A stretch of DNA of 64,000 bases from Calamus simplicifolius. Its lineage: Eukaryota; Streptophyta; Magnoliopsida; Arecales; Arecaceae. The DNA lies in NCBI GenBank assembly GCA_900491605.1, contig UESW01005034.1, positions 97,857 to 161,856 of the forward strand, read 5' to 3'. The translations under genes were made by a program, and so were the position numbers. The stretch's first letter is position 1. Each line of letters starts with the position of its first letter. The notes beneath the pieces are model-generated. The model was not told the origin of the DNA. It was given only the letters and a program-made list of their open reading frames with translations, and searched no databases. Positions 44,901-55,373 of the stretch are shown piece by piece.

Positions 44901-45033
44901 CAACCAGTCAAAGACATTGAACAACCCCTGTTGTCTTGATCGAGCTTCCTCGCGCGGGACTCAAGATATGTTCACAAATATTTTTGCAATAGATGCCAGA
45001 AATAGGACCTCATGTGGCTCGAAAAAGGGTTAG
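39950..45033 (+). CDS. WAT1-related protein (MtN21/EamA drug/metabolite transporter family), 7 exons
   Basis: Exons: 39950-40155, 40291-40356, 41822-41938, 42034-42268, 43281-43430, 44468-44619, 44799-45033. All introns are GT-AG. The joined frame is 1161 bases, 386 codons plus stop, with no interruption. The second and third exons, 66 and 117 bases, are the sizes I would expect for this family. The protein has about ten hydrophobic segments in two EamA halves (about residues 13-135 and 180-330), with family-like stretches TSPGIAAAMMNMTPGLIF, VKIVGTLVCLSGAVAISFL, LQAWGVKKKGLVMAAIFIP and IVLGQF. Members such as Arabidopsis WAT1 move auxin or other small metabolites across the vacuolar or plasma membrane; the substrate here is unknown. 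The C-terminal tail (about 330-386) is hydrophilic and not recognised. Exon borders are my reading, without transcript support. Confidence 0.85.
40376..41210. mobile_element. AT-rich inverted-repeat element(s) in intron 2
   Basis: Intron 2 (40357-41821) is swollen by AT-rich sequence. Its left part begins GACTGTTTGATACGAGTGATCC and its right part has GATCACTGGTGACTCTG...AACTAAATGGCC, weakly complementary ends. GTGATC/GATCAC motifs are concentrated near both ends and TAATATTATA strings fill the middle. A second related stretch follows to about 41340. This looks like a MITE or a nest of them, related to the one in intron 5. Borders are approximate. Confidence 0.45.
41643..41668. repeat. (AT)n microsatellite in intron 2
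   Basis: A run of TA dinucleotides just before a TGCTTGCATGCATA stretch, about 155 bases upstream of exon 3. Confidence 0.9.
41943..41996. repeat. (TC)n(AC)n compound microsatellite in intron 3
   Basis: About 15 CT units run directly into about 11 CA units, starting four bases after the intron 3 donor (GT at 41939-41940). It fills most of this 95-base intron, including what should be the branch-point side. Confidence 0.92.
42269..43280. other. intron 4, no recognisable element
   Basis: About 1 kb of non-coding sequence with many short GGCCTAG/GACCTG/AGGCTCA-like words on both strands (42360-43020). These suggest an old, diverged inverted repeat, but clear ends are not visible. Confidence 0.45.
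43762..44416. mobile_element. MITE-like inverted-repeat element in intron 5
   Basis: The left end AGCATTTGGTACGAAGTGATC and right end, whose complement is GGCATTTGGTAACTCGAATG, form imperfect terminal inverted repeats. The interior is AT-rich and non-coding, with GATCAC words near both ends, like the intron 2 element. It ends about 50 bases before the exon 6 acceptor (44467). Confidence 0.6.
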
Positions 45034-45241
45034 ATGAGCTGAGTTGAGTTGTTGATGCGAGAAATATGAGTCTTATTTATTGATCCATATATGAAAGAAC
45101 ATAATGGAAGTTAAAGTTTAAGTTATATTTGGAGAATGCTAGTTACTAAGGGTGCTTAACAAAGTGCCTTCATGCAGCCAGTTGTGGCCTTAAGCTTGCT
45201 GGGCCCTAAGCATGCTCTAAAGCCTACTATGGTCTCAGATT

Positions 45242-45431
45242 GGAAAAGTCTTTGTACACCGCTTCGGTACAGAATAACTTGCATCGGATGCGATAATTTG
45301 CTTGCATGCAGATCTGCGCGTCTGTACTACAGGATTCATGAGCGGGCCTTCTGGTGAGATCCCATGCATGAACGAATTACCACACCCGATGCAGATCATC
45401 TTGCACCGAAGACGGTATACAAAGACTTTTC
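45242..45431. mobile_element. foldback MITE downstream of the WAT1-related gene
   Basis: About 190 bp that fold on themselves. The left arm starts GGAAAAGTCTTTGTACACCG and the right arm complements to GAAAAGTCTTTGTATACCGT. Pairing continues inward through TTCGGT, TGCATCGG and GGTAATT-like blocks for about 80 bases. The ORFs across it on both strands are palindromic artefacts. It lies about 210 bases after the stop codon and could sit in the 3' UTR or just past it. Confidence 0.8.
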
Positions 45432-46883
45432 TAAACAAATTTCGAGAAAAGCATTTTTTTATCCATTCCATGCGAAGCCGCTTTCTATATGGCTGCAGAA
45501 AAGTGGATGCTTTTGTAAATGAGAGATGCTTCTGAAAATGAGACATTTCATTGATCAGGTTTAAAACTTCAACCAAAGATAAAGAGGGTCAGACAGGCAT
45601 ACATACATGTAAGTTCTAATTGATTGACTTAGGATTATAAATTATCAATGTTAAGCTTGATTCAAATTCAAATGGAGACTAACTTCTGGGCCCAAAAGTA
45701 GGCATAGTTATAATAATCTTATCCAGAACATTTACCAACGCACGCAAGCATAACAAATCTTGAATAGCAGTAGTGATGTCATGCCTTGATTCTATCACCT
45801 AGGTTGGCCATGTGACAAAGCTACATATTCTCTAAAATATAATGATAGGGTATGCAAAGTCTTCAATTATACGTCTAAAAGGTTCAAATACATCTGATAT
45901 TAGATATAGAATACTAACATTCTCATCAAAAATCTTGAATTAAACTTCAAAATTAGATATCTTGAAGCACTTGAAAAAAGAGAAAAAAAAGTAATATAAG
46001 CTAATAATTTAGTGACTTCTTACCACACTAGTTAAGAATGTTGAGTACAGTGGTCACTAAGCTGAGAGATAGAAAGATATAGAGATAGTTCTATCTATCA
46101 ATCTCCCTGTTCATGATTACGGCTATGTTATCCAACCAGTGGCAACACAATCTTTCTCATAATGCAAGCAGGATGTTGATGAGTTGCAAGATTGTGAAAA
46201 TTAAATAATTTGGTTAGGTGGCTTATTGAGAAGCTAATGGGGAGTGAAGAAGGGGGAGGAGGGTGAAAAAAGCAATGTCAATTGGCAGCTTAAATTGGGT
46301 TTTCTCTTAGGTTAAAGTTTGAGCTCCATGGACTAAACTCCAAATAATGAAATGGTACATTATGAGTATGAAATGACCTTATGGAGTTGGCAAATCTGCT
46401 CAATTGATCAATTCTACTAGATTCATATTGTCAAACCCTAGATACCCAAGTTTTATAATTGAATGGGTCATGTATATCTGATGCAAGTTAATTTGACAAA
46501 TTTGCATTCTTCTTAGATTAGAAGTAGAGACATAGCAAGATGATGTTGAATGTCTAAAACCTCTTCCCAACACTCTTCCCAACAGCTACACCATAAAGAC
46601 TGATGCTAAACCTTAAAAAAATGAAAATATTACCTTTTTTTTCACCCACTAAGTTTAGACTAAATTTTATATTATATATAAAATTTTTATCAAATTAATT
46701 TATACTTTTTGGTACTTCATTGTGGAACCATCGCCAACAAAAGTTTAGCATTTACTTTAGCAAGCAAATCAAAGAGAAGATTAAGACATAGAAAGTGACT
46801 AACAATTTATTTGATGCAGTTATTTGAATTAGCCATTGAGAAATGACTATTATAGTTGAGAAAAGGCTTAGATGAGTTGAGTT
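45432..46883. other. intergenic, no gene recognised
   Basis: AT-rich sequence without a credible coding frame. The segment 46710-46800 (CCATCGCCAACAAAAGTTTA and GCAAATCAAAGAGAAGATTA) resembles 53285-53360 beyond the copia element, a hint of an old local duplication. Confidence 0.5.
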
Positions 46884-47204
46884 TGTTAAATATGTCTTGA
46901 ATTTTTATATATTGGGCCCGGTTTTTTGACCCGACCCGATATTCTTGTTGGGCCCGGACCAAAACCGGTCCGCTAGGGTTTATTTTATGGAAGTATTTTT
47001 TTGGGGAGTATATATAGATATACATGTGAAAACTTCTGTAAGGGTTTTGTAAAGGGTTTTGAGGCCCTCCTCCTCTCTTTTGATAATGGAACTTTGTTTG
47101 CCTTGCCCGTGGATGTAGATCATCATGATCGAACCACGTAGATTTTTTGTGTTCCTTTGTTTGTTTATCGCTTTGATTTGTTTATTGATCTTATTTCCGT
47201 AACA
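46884..47204 (+). repeat. 5' LTR of the copia element
   Basis: 321 bp. It contains a TATATATAGATATA core-promoter-like stretch (about 47010) and the self-complementary pair GGGCCCGG...CCGGACC. It ends CCGTAACA at 47204. Confidence 0.93.
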
Positions 47205-47207
47205 AAC

Positions 47208-47219
47208 TGGTATCAGAGC
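47208..47219 (+). promoter_or_regulatory. primer-binding site of the copia element
   Basis: TGGTATCAGAGC begins three bases after the 5' LTR and is complementary to the 3' end of initiator methionine tRNA. Confidence 0.88.
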
Positions 47220-47329
47220 TTTGGTTCGGAAACAATTTTGTTGAAAAAAAAAGGAAAAAAATTTAACCCTAATTTTTTTTTCGTCTTGGTCTCCTCCCCT
47301 GTTTTCTTCTTCCGCTGGCTCTGATCGAA

Positions 47330-48350
47330 CCACGCGTCATCTCTTCTCCTCTAGCGGCTTCGATCGGCCACGATAGCGCCGTTGTTGGCCAGCCAGTACC
47401 CTCGTCTTCATGCCCCTGAGCCTTTCTCACAGCGACCTGGACGGGGACAACAGGAGGAGGGAAATCTATTCCGCGTCTATTTCATGGCCTGCATCTCCTC
47501 TGCTTCAAAGGACAGAACGGCGTAAGAGAAGGATCGTGTGATCGCGGAGCTCCAGGACAAGCTCTTGCATCTTGACTGCAGATTCCAGGAGGCCGATGCC
47601 AGGCTGAGAGTTTCCCTTGCGGAGAATATCGAGCTGTCAAAGGAGCGTGATTCGCTGGCTCAGACGTCCAAGAAGTTAGCCCGGGATTTAGCAAAGTTGG
47701 AACCTGGCGAGGAAGATCACCTCCTTGGCGATCGCGTCCTGGGTATCGAAGCTGAAGCGGAGGACGTGAACGAGGCGGTCTTCTGGGTTTGGCTTCTCCC
47801 CAACTCGCGGCCGCCAAGGGCATCAGTCGGAAAGCCAAGAGGAAAGAGAGGTCAAAGGGAGAGAGGCAGTCAACGGAATTCTAGCCTTCTAGGGTTCCCT
47901 TCTCCACTCTCCTGCTCCGCTTTCCTTTCGAGATCCCCCAAAGATTGATTCGAGGTGCGATTGCTCTGCTTCTCTGGGCATTCTTATTCTTATCAAGGGC
48001 GTTGCGTTGGCCGCATCAGGCGAGCGCAGCCCACTGTTCTTCGTCGGCCCCGTCTACAATAAGTTTCACGACGTCCCCTTCGATCTCCTCAAGTTCGTCG
48101 ATCGCAAGCGTCACGTGCCGTCGGTGGTGCGGCGACGGCTGTGGAGGAAGGCGAGCGCAGCCCTCTATTCCTGTTCCGATCTCATCTGATCGGGTTGGAC
48201 GCCGTGGCAACTAGCGGCGGAAGGGGGATTTCCTTGTGATAGAGATCGCGGATCTTCTCCTGCCTCCCGATCCGAACGCGCTGGGCGTACCTGCCAGGAA
48301 GCGGCTGTTCCGTCCGTGAAGCTGTTCCCAGGATCTCTTCTACTTCTTCA
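47330..48350 (+). other. GC-rich leader with probable captured host gene fragments
   Basis: Between primer site and gag there are about 1.2 kb where copia elements normally have a short leader. The sequence is GC-rich and coding-like. One frame (47538-47712) reads IAELQDKLLHLDCRFQEADA and ERDSLAQTSKKLARDLAKLE, a regular heptad-like coiled coil. It resembles plant proteins of the At4g15545 type as I remember them; this is not searched. A second frame (48007-48189) has FVGPVYNKFHDVPFDLLKFV, and a third (about 48245-48318) has LLLPPDPNALGVPARKRLF; I do not recognise either. The pieces lie in different frames with stops between, so no product is expected. Confidence 0.55.
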
Positions 48351-48390
48351 ATCCAAACGGAAAGATCGTTTCGTTCTTAGGAATTTTGGG

Positions 48391-49140
48391 ATGTTATCTT
48401 TGAAGTTTCAGATTGCACCATTTGATGGACAGAACAACTTCGGATTATGGAGAATAAAGATGAAGGCTTTATTGAAGCGAGAGGGTTCTGTTAGGGCACT
48501 GGATAATAGTTATACAGATGACATGACCACGGCTGAGATTGAAGAGATGGATGAGAAGGCGCATAGTGCGATCCAGTTGTCTCTAGAAGACAATGTTTTG
48601 CGAGAAGTCGCAGATGAGGAAACAGCGGTCGGTCTTTGGAAGAAACTGGAAAGTCTCTACATGAAGAAATCTTTAACATCGAGACTTTATTTGAAGCAGC
48701 GTCTTTATACCCTAAAGATGCGAGAAGGTACGCCTATTAAGGAACACTTGAATGAGTTTAATAAGATTGTTATGGATATGAAAAATCTAGATATTAAACT
48801 CGAGGATGAAGATCAAGCTTTGATCGTGTTATGCTCATTGCCTGCCTCATACGAAAATTTTGTGAACTCGATGCTTTATGGACGTGAATCCATAACTCTA
48901 GAGGATGTTAAAGCATCCTTGAATTCTGCAGAATTGAGAACAAAATTGAATGGAAATACTAGTGGAGACAGGCAGATGGTTTATTCGTGAGAGGTAGGGC
49001 AAAGAAGAAGGATAAAGCTTTTAGAAAGAAATCTGTTGGTCGTTCAAAATCTAGGCCACCTGGAGATACGACGAACATTGAGTGCTACTATTGTCACAAG
49101 AAAGGACATTACAAGTCAGATTGTCCTGTGCTCAAGAGAA
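48391..49140 (+). pseudogene. gag of the copia element, one frameshift
   Basis: The likely start is ATG 48391 (MLSLKFQIAPFDGQNNFGLW), a conserved copia gag opening. It continues with GLWKKLESLYMKKSLTSRLY, LKQRLYTLKMREG and ALIVLCSLPASYENFV of the UBN2/gag family, up to the stop at 48990. The zinc knuckle CYYCHKKGHYKSDC (CX2CX4HX4C) is in the next frame (from 48987), so one frameshift lies around 48970-48990. Gag forms the particle and packages RNA. Confidence 0.85.
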
Positions 49141-50600
49141 AGGATAAGCAACGTAGTCAACGTCAAGATGCGGCGAATGTTGCTGAGAAAGATGAGTCTA
49201 GTGTGTCAGACAGAGTTCTTACGACATGCTCTGTTGTTAGTTTTTCAAACGATGTTTGGATAATGGATACAGGAGCATCATATCACATGTGCCCAAATAG
49301 GGAATGGTTCACCACATACGAACCATTGAATGGTGAATCAGTTTTTATGGGAAATGATGCAGTATGCCAAATTGTGGGAATTGGTACTGTTCAGATTAAG
49401 TGCCATGACAAAGTTGTGAGAACCTTGACTGAAGTTAGGCACATACCAGACTTAAAGAGAAACCTTATTTCTTTGAGCTGTTTGGATTCCATTGGGTGTA
49501 TGTACTCAGGTGGAGGTGGAGCTCTAAAAGTCACCAAAGGCAATCTAGTTGTGATGAGAGGAAACAAGGTGAATCACTTGTATCATCTACAGGGTAGCAC
49601 AGTTGTGGGTTCTTCGATTGGCACAGCAAATTCTGTTTCTGCTGATGATAGAACAAAATTGTGGCATATGCGTTTGGGCCATATGAGTGAGCGTGGCATG
49701 ACAGTTTTGAGTAAACGTGGTTTACTATGTGGTGAGCAGACATCCTCACTAGATTTCTGTGAGCACTGTGTTCTTGGCAAGCAGTGCAAGGTCAGTTTTA
49801 GTACAGGCACACATTCAACGAAGGGTACACTCGACTACATACATTCTGATTTATGGGGACCGGCACAGGTTCCATCTAAGGGTGGTGCTCTTTACTTTGT
49901 GACATTTATTGACGATTATTCCAGAAAAGTTTGGGTTTATTTTCTGAAAAGAAAAAGTGAAGTGTTTGAAACCTTCAAGAAGTGGAAAGCCCTTGTTGAG
50001 AATCAGACAGGGAAGAAGATCAAACGTCTGAGGACCGATAACGGTCTTGAGTTCTGTGGTGGTGATTTTAATGAATTCTGTGCAGATGCAGGTATCGTTT
50101 GACACCGTACAGTCAGGTACACTCCACAGCAAAATGGAGTGGCAGAAAGGATGAACAGAACTCTATTGGAGAGGGCAAGATGCATGCTCTCTAATGCTGG
50201 CATGGAAAAGGCTTTTTGGGCTGAAGCAGTTAACACGTCTTGCTATCTGGTTAATCGCTCTCCTTCAACAGCAATTGAATGCAAGACTCCTTTTGAGATG
50301 TGGTCAGGTAAGCCTTGTGATTATTCAAATCTAAAGGTTTTTGGATGCCCTGCTTACTATCATGTTAAGGATGGTAAACTTGAACCTAGAGCAAAGAAGT
50401 GTATCTTTGTTGGTTATGCTGATGGCGTGAAGGGTTATCGTCTGTGGTGCATAGAACCTAATTCACCTAAATTCATTATTAGTAGGGATGTTACTTTTAA
50501 TGAAAAGTTTATGCTAGATCAAAGGAATGCTGTTGATGAGTCTGCAGGAAAACATGAGAGTGATACAAATGAGGTGGAGGTTCAGGTCGAGCTTCGAAAA
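49140..50600 (+). pseudogene. protease and integrase of the copia element, one internal stop
   Basis: The protease active site is WIMDTGASYHMCP (DTGA; about 49257). The GAG-pre-integrase/zinc part is LWHMRLGHMSERGM...CEHCVLGKQ (HHCC). The core has YIHSDLWGP (Asp), LRTDNGLEF (Asp) and QQNGVAERMNRT (Glu). A TGA stop at 50100-50102 falls between the second Asp and the Glu, where copia elements usually have Arg; a C-to-T change of CGA would explain it. After the core come FEMWSGKPCDYSNLKVFGC and KKCIFVGYADGVKGYRLW. The frame is otherwise open from 48987 to 50957. Confidence 0.88.
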
Positions 50601-51815
50601 AAGAGCTCTCAAAATGATTTGAGCGAGCAAATTGTTACTATTGATTCTAGTTCAGATGAGGAAGCTCAAGATGAGGTGGAGCAGCCATACTCTATTGCTA
50701 CTGGCAGAGAAAGGAGGGAGATTCGACCCCCTCAAAAATATGGGTTTTCTGATCTGGTGGCTTATGCCCTTACGACAGCAGAAGATATGGGTATTCAGGA
50801 ACCATCTACCTATACTGAAGCTGTTACTTGTTCGGAATCAGAAAAGTGGACTGTTGCTATGGCTGAAGAACTGGAATCACTTCACAAGAACCAGACTTGG
50901 GACTTGGTGCCATTGCCTAAAGAAAAAAGAGCCATTGGAGGCAAGACTTGTAGCTAAAGGCTACAATCAGAGGGAGGGAATTGATTATGATGAAGTGTTC
51001 TCTCCTGTTGTGAAACACACTTCTATTCGTGTGTTGCTGGCTATAGTTGCTCAATTTGACTTAGAGCTTGAGCAACTCGATGTGAAGACAGCCTTTTGCA
51101 TGGTGAGCTTGAGGAGACTATTTATATGGCCCAGCCTGAGGGCTATTATGTAGAAGGCAAGGAAGATCATGTATGTCGATTGAAGAAATCGTTGTATGGT
51201 TTGAAGCAGTCTCCAAGACAGTGGTATAAAAGATTCGACAGTTTTATGATTCGGAGCGGTTATCATAGGAGCAGCTATGATAGTTGCATGTACTTCAGGA
51301 AGGTGTCAGATAACTCCTTTGTCTATCTCTTTTATACGTGGATGACATGCTCATTGCTGCAAAGAACATGACGGATGTGTTGATCTTGAAGAAATGTCTC
51401 AGTAAGGAGTTTGAAATGAAAGATCTGGTCCTGCCAAGAAGATCTTAGGAATGGAGATTCAGAGGGACAGAAAAGCAGGTAAGTTATATCTCTCACAGAG
51501 GAGATATATTGAGAAGGTACTTGAGAAGTTTGGATGCAAAACTCTAAGCATGTCAGTACACCTTTAGCATCACATTTTAGACTCTCAGCTATACATTCAC
51601 CTCAGTCAGAGGTCGAGGAAGCTGCAATATCTTCTGTCCCATACTCCAGTGCAGTTGGTAGCTTGATGTACGCTATGGTATGCACTCGTCCCGACATTGC
51701 GCAGGCAGTTAGTGTGGTGAGCAGATATATGGCACATCCTGCTGATATGCTGACCAAGATAGTTCCCGCCAACAAGTTTAAGCATTGCTTGGACTTGATT
51801 GGCATGCTTGTTTGA
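50600..51815 (+). pseudogene. reverse transcriptase of the copia element with RNase H deletion
   Basis: RT begins with NQTWDLVPLPKEKRAIGGK (to 50957), then changes frame to RLVAKGYNQREGIDYDEVFS and VVKHTSIRVLLAIVA. Another shift gives HGELEETIYMAQPEGY, CRLKKSLYGLKQSPRQWYK and, at about 51330-51350, the YVDDM box, which is itself split by a frameshift. After GSLMYAMVCTRPDIAQAV and VSRYMAHP the sequence jumps directly to ADMLTKIVPANKFKHCL, the extreme C-terminus. The whole RNase H core that should lie between is missing (junction about 51740). Confidence 0.85.
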
Positions 51816-51990
51816 GGTTTGCTCCTTCTGGGGCTTGGTGGCGAGGTGAATGAAAGTTCTATTGTTGTTTTTTCTTGAAGTGGATATGTTTTTTCGTTGC
51901 ATCCCTTGTTTCCTACACCGAGTTAGCTCACGTAGGCTTAGGGATGCTGGGAGAATATGTTCGACTTCTAGTTTGTTAAATTCAAGCCAA

Positions 51991-52001
51991 GGTGGAGATT
52001 T
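51991..52001 (+). promoter_or_regulatory. polypurine tract of the copia element
   Basis: AAGGTGGAGAT directly precedes the 3' LTR at 52002, the common polypurine tract of plant copia elements. Confidence 0.8.
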
Positions 52002-52318
52002 GTTAAATATGTCTTGAATTTTTATATTGGGCCCGGTTTTTTGACCCGACCCGATATTCTTGTTGGGCCCGGACCAAACCGGTCCGCTAGGGTTTATTTT
52101 ATGGAAGTATTTTTTTGGGGAGTATATATATAGATATACATGTGAAAACTTCTGTAAGGGTTTTGTAAAGGGTTTTGAGGCCCTCCTCCTCTTTTGATAA
52201 TGGAACTTTGTTTGCCTTGCCCGTGGATGTAGATCATCATGATCGAACCACGTAAATTCTTTGTGTTCCTTTGTTTGTTTATCGCTTTGATTTGTTTATT
52301 GATCTGATTTCCGCAACA
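52002..52318 (+). repeat. 3' LTR of the copia element
   Basis: 317 bp. It matches the 5' LTR apart from a few substitutions (for example CGTAGAT to CGTAAAT near the 3' end) and short indels. It ends CCGCAACA, followed by the GAGTT duplication. Confidence 0.93.
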
Positions 52319-53348
52319 GAGTTGAGTTGTTTTGAGAAATGACCGGAGATGATAGGAAACAACTCTTATTAATCCTTCCAATAACCATTCTAAAAAGAGC
52401 TTAAGACAAAGAAGAAGAAAAAAAAAAGCTCATGTTGATATAACTAGCTATGACATGACATACAAGCTTATCCCTTCAGCTATCCCTTGATGGCAAAGCT
52501 ATTATTTAAAAAATGATGATTATCCCTTCAGCTATCTTCTAGATAAATACCATCATGTACACTTATCCAAAGATAGCATTTTGGAAATCAAACACTACCT
52601 TAGTCTTTACTAACATATATTGGGACATTGAAACAGATAGAGTTGGCAATATTAGAACCCACCCATTTATCCAATCGTATCTAACCTGCAATAAATGAGT
52701 TTGAATTTGGGTTATCTTTAATAAGTTAATCCGTCTTGACTTGTATGTTAAGTAGGTTGGTTCAAACTTCATGTGCTTAACCTGTTTAAATAAATAGTTC
52801 GATCAAACCGGTTTATGTTGACTCATTTATCCAAACTATTAATATTAAATAAATAGTTCGAAGTTGACATTTGACCTGTTTATTATTAGTTATTATGTTA
52901 AGTAAGTTAGGTCATGTTACCTATTATTAAACATATTAAGTACATGTTTAAAATTCTGACTTATTTGATAAAGATATTAGGATATTAGATCATGATTTTT
53001 TTAGCCAACCCACGTTATTAAACCTACTCCCTTTGTGATTTAGCTTGATTCGATCCAATTACTATCCTTACAAATAGGGCCTTAGCTGTTGCTTCGCTTT
53101 GCTTAATCAATGTAAGTAATTAGTTGGTCTTCCAACTGAATTCCATCCACATTGATTTATCAAGCTTATCATTGATAGAGGTCAAATTGTTCCAATGTTA
53201 TAGCCTGGCTGAGCTGGCCTCCTACTTTATTTATTTAATTTTTCTCAGTTGAACTCCCCAAATCACCTTGGACTTGACCGTCGTTTGCATAACCATCACC
53301 AACATAAGTCCTGGCATTAACTTTGGGAGGCAAATCAAACATGAGATT

Positions 53349-53405
<57 letters not shown>

Positions 53406-54118
53406 GTAGAGAGCAATATATGACTACTTAACAAATATAGATTACGACCTATATTAGCAAACATAAGCAAAGATATATGTATTAATTGAAGAATCTTAGC
53501 TCTCCAAAATTTTAGAAGTCTATTTTATTGTAATTAATGAGGATAATAAAAAGATTTCCTTATTTTCTTAAAATAATTTTAAAAATAAATTTAAATATTA
53601 TAATATATAATATGAATAATATAATGAAATCAGGCTTATATATATTATTTTAAAAATATAATTTTATTTTTAATTAAAGTTTATTATTTGATTTAACATG
53701 ATATTTTTTGATCGATGCATACTATAGATATATAAAGTTTAATTCTTGTGTTTTCTTTGTTTATATAATGTATATACAATAGATAGTATTTGATTTTTAT
53801 AACTTTTATTTTTTGCACATACTTATCCATTCATTGTAAACACTTATTCATTCACTAAACTCACTTTTTCATCTATTGTATGCACCGATCAAGATCAGAA
53901 TAATAAAAGTTTCTTGTGTTTTCATGAAAGAACTGTTCATTAAACCTCGCTTGTGTTTTCTTTGATTTTATAATGCCAATTTACGTATGGTCAAGCAAGG
54001 AGATAAGAAAAAGGATTCTCAAGCAAGAGATCTAGAGAATCCATACTAAACCTATAGATCCATCATGTTAGATATAAGTTTGATCATCAACGAGTCCTAG
54101 TGTCAGCTAGCCTTAGGA
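52319..54118. other. intergenic, no gene recognised
   Basis: AT-rich, non-coding. It contains a (GA)n microsatellite (53356-53402). Short words recall the sequence left of the copia element. It ends where the copy B duplication starts. Confidence 0.55.
53356..53402. repeat. (GA)n microsatellite
   Basis: About 23 uninterrupted GA units. Confidence 0.95.
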
Positions 54119-55373
54119 GAAGGGAAGGAAGTATGGTGTAAATTTGTAAATGGATTTTTCTTTTCTTTTCTTTTTTTCTTTTTTTTCCGGCCACTTGATG
54201 TTAGCATCAAAGAACATCAAACCCGTAACCTTTCCCTTACAAAGCAACCACAGGGTCATAAGCTTCCTAATTTTTTGAGCAATTAATGCTTATCACCGCA
54301 AGCTAATTAATTTTATTAGTTGCCACTTCCATTCAAATTTCATTGAGATGCCTCGGATCCTTTTGCTGCATCGTACCTGAAGATTCAATGGATTTTTAGG
54401 AAGAGCAAGTCAACTTTGGACTGCCCAACAGCTCATGTTCCATGGAGCCAACCAACATGATGTTCTTTTTGTTGCATTGTTAGAAGATCCAGCATATTTT
54501 TAGAAAGAGAGTCCACTCTGGATTGCCCAATAGCTCGTGCTCCATTGATCCAACCAACGCGATACTCTTTGTTACATTGTTAGAAGATTCAATAGATTTT
54601 TAGAAAGAGTACGTTGGTCCACTTTGGATTGCCCAGAAGCTCATGATCCATAAAGCCGACTAACCAACATGATGTTCTTTATTGCATTATCTCGATGGTA
54701 TCATATTTCTAATATATAAAAAAAAAATTATATATAAAACCAAAGATCAATCGATAATTTTTCATCAACTAGTAGTTGCTTGCCTTCAATGGTTACTAAC
54801 TTTCGATCAATTGAGTCAAGATTTAAGAGGTATTTTAAACTGCAGAGCCCACAAAAAGTCATTGTAAATCAAAATAAATTTTTGATGATTCTTAAAACTA
54901 AAAGAAAAACCATATAAAGTTTTAAACAGCTGTCAATTATGGTCATAAAGAAAGTATTATAAATATAAAGATAAATGAATCCAGTATTAAGATACTTTAA
55001 AGTGATCATGATATCTGTAGCTTAGTTTTTTTTTTTTTTTTTTAATTCTTCTGTCACTTATATTCCCCAGTTCGATCATCTGATCATACTGATTTAATCA
55101 TATTTATTGTTTGATAAATAATAAAAATTATTTTGTACATTCCGATTCAATCTTAATCTTTATTTGGACGCATTGTTACAAGATTCAATAGATTTTTAAG
55201 GAAGAGTAGTATGCCCTCCGCTGTAGATTACCTAGCAGCTCAATATGTTCCATGAATCCATCCAACATGAAGTTCTTGGTTTCTTATTCCACATTATAAT
55301 TTTTCCTCTCCTTAGAAAAATTAGTCACACTTTCGTAGCTTCTCATAGGGTATCAGTCATTCAATAGACCCAT

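Larger units (their letters stand above)
46884..52318 (+). mobile_element. Ty1/copia LTR retrotransposon, Tork-like, plus strand, defective
   Basis: LTRs 46884-47204 and 52002-52318 open TGTTAAATATGTC and close AACA. The TSD GAGTT is exact (46879-46883 and 52319-52323). A primer-binding site lies at 47208 and a polypurine tract (AAGGTGGAGAT) just before the 3' LTR. Gag, protease, integrase and RT are in the copia order, with integrase before RT. The LTRs differ at about four substitutions plus four 1-2 bp indels, so insertion is fairly recent. The element is broken by a stop in integrase, frameshifts and a deleted RNase H. An unusual 1.2 kb leader separates the primer site from gag. Confidence 0.94.

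Noticed and set aside
39950..45033. Calling the WAT1-like gene a pseudogene because of transposons in its introns
   Set aside because: All seven exons join in frame with canonical splice sites; intronic insertions are common in plants.
45235..45576. Overlapping frames on both strands (113 and 77 codons)
   Set aside because: Mirror-image frames produced by the foldback element; no homology to any protein I know.
47208..47219. TGGTATCAGAGC as part of a tRNA gene
   Set aside because: It is the primer-binding site next to an LTR. No cloverleaf, A box or B box is visible around it, nor around the identical site at 11449.
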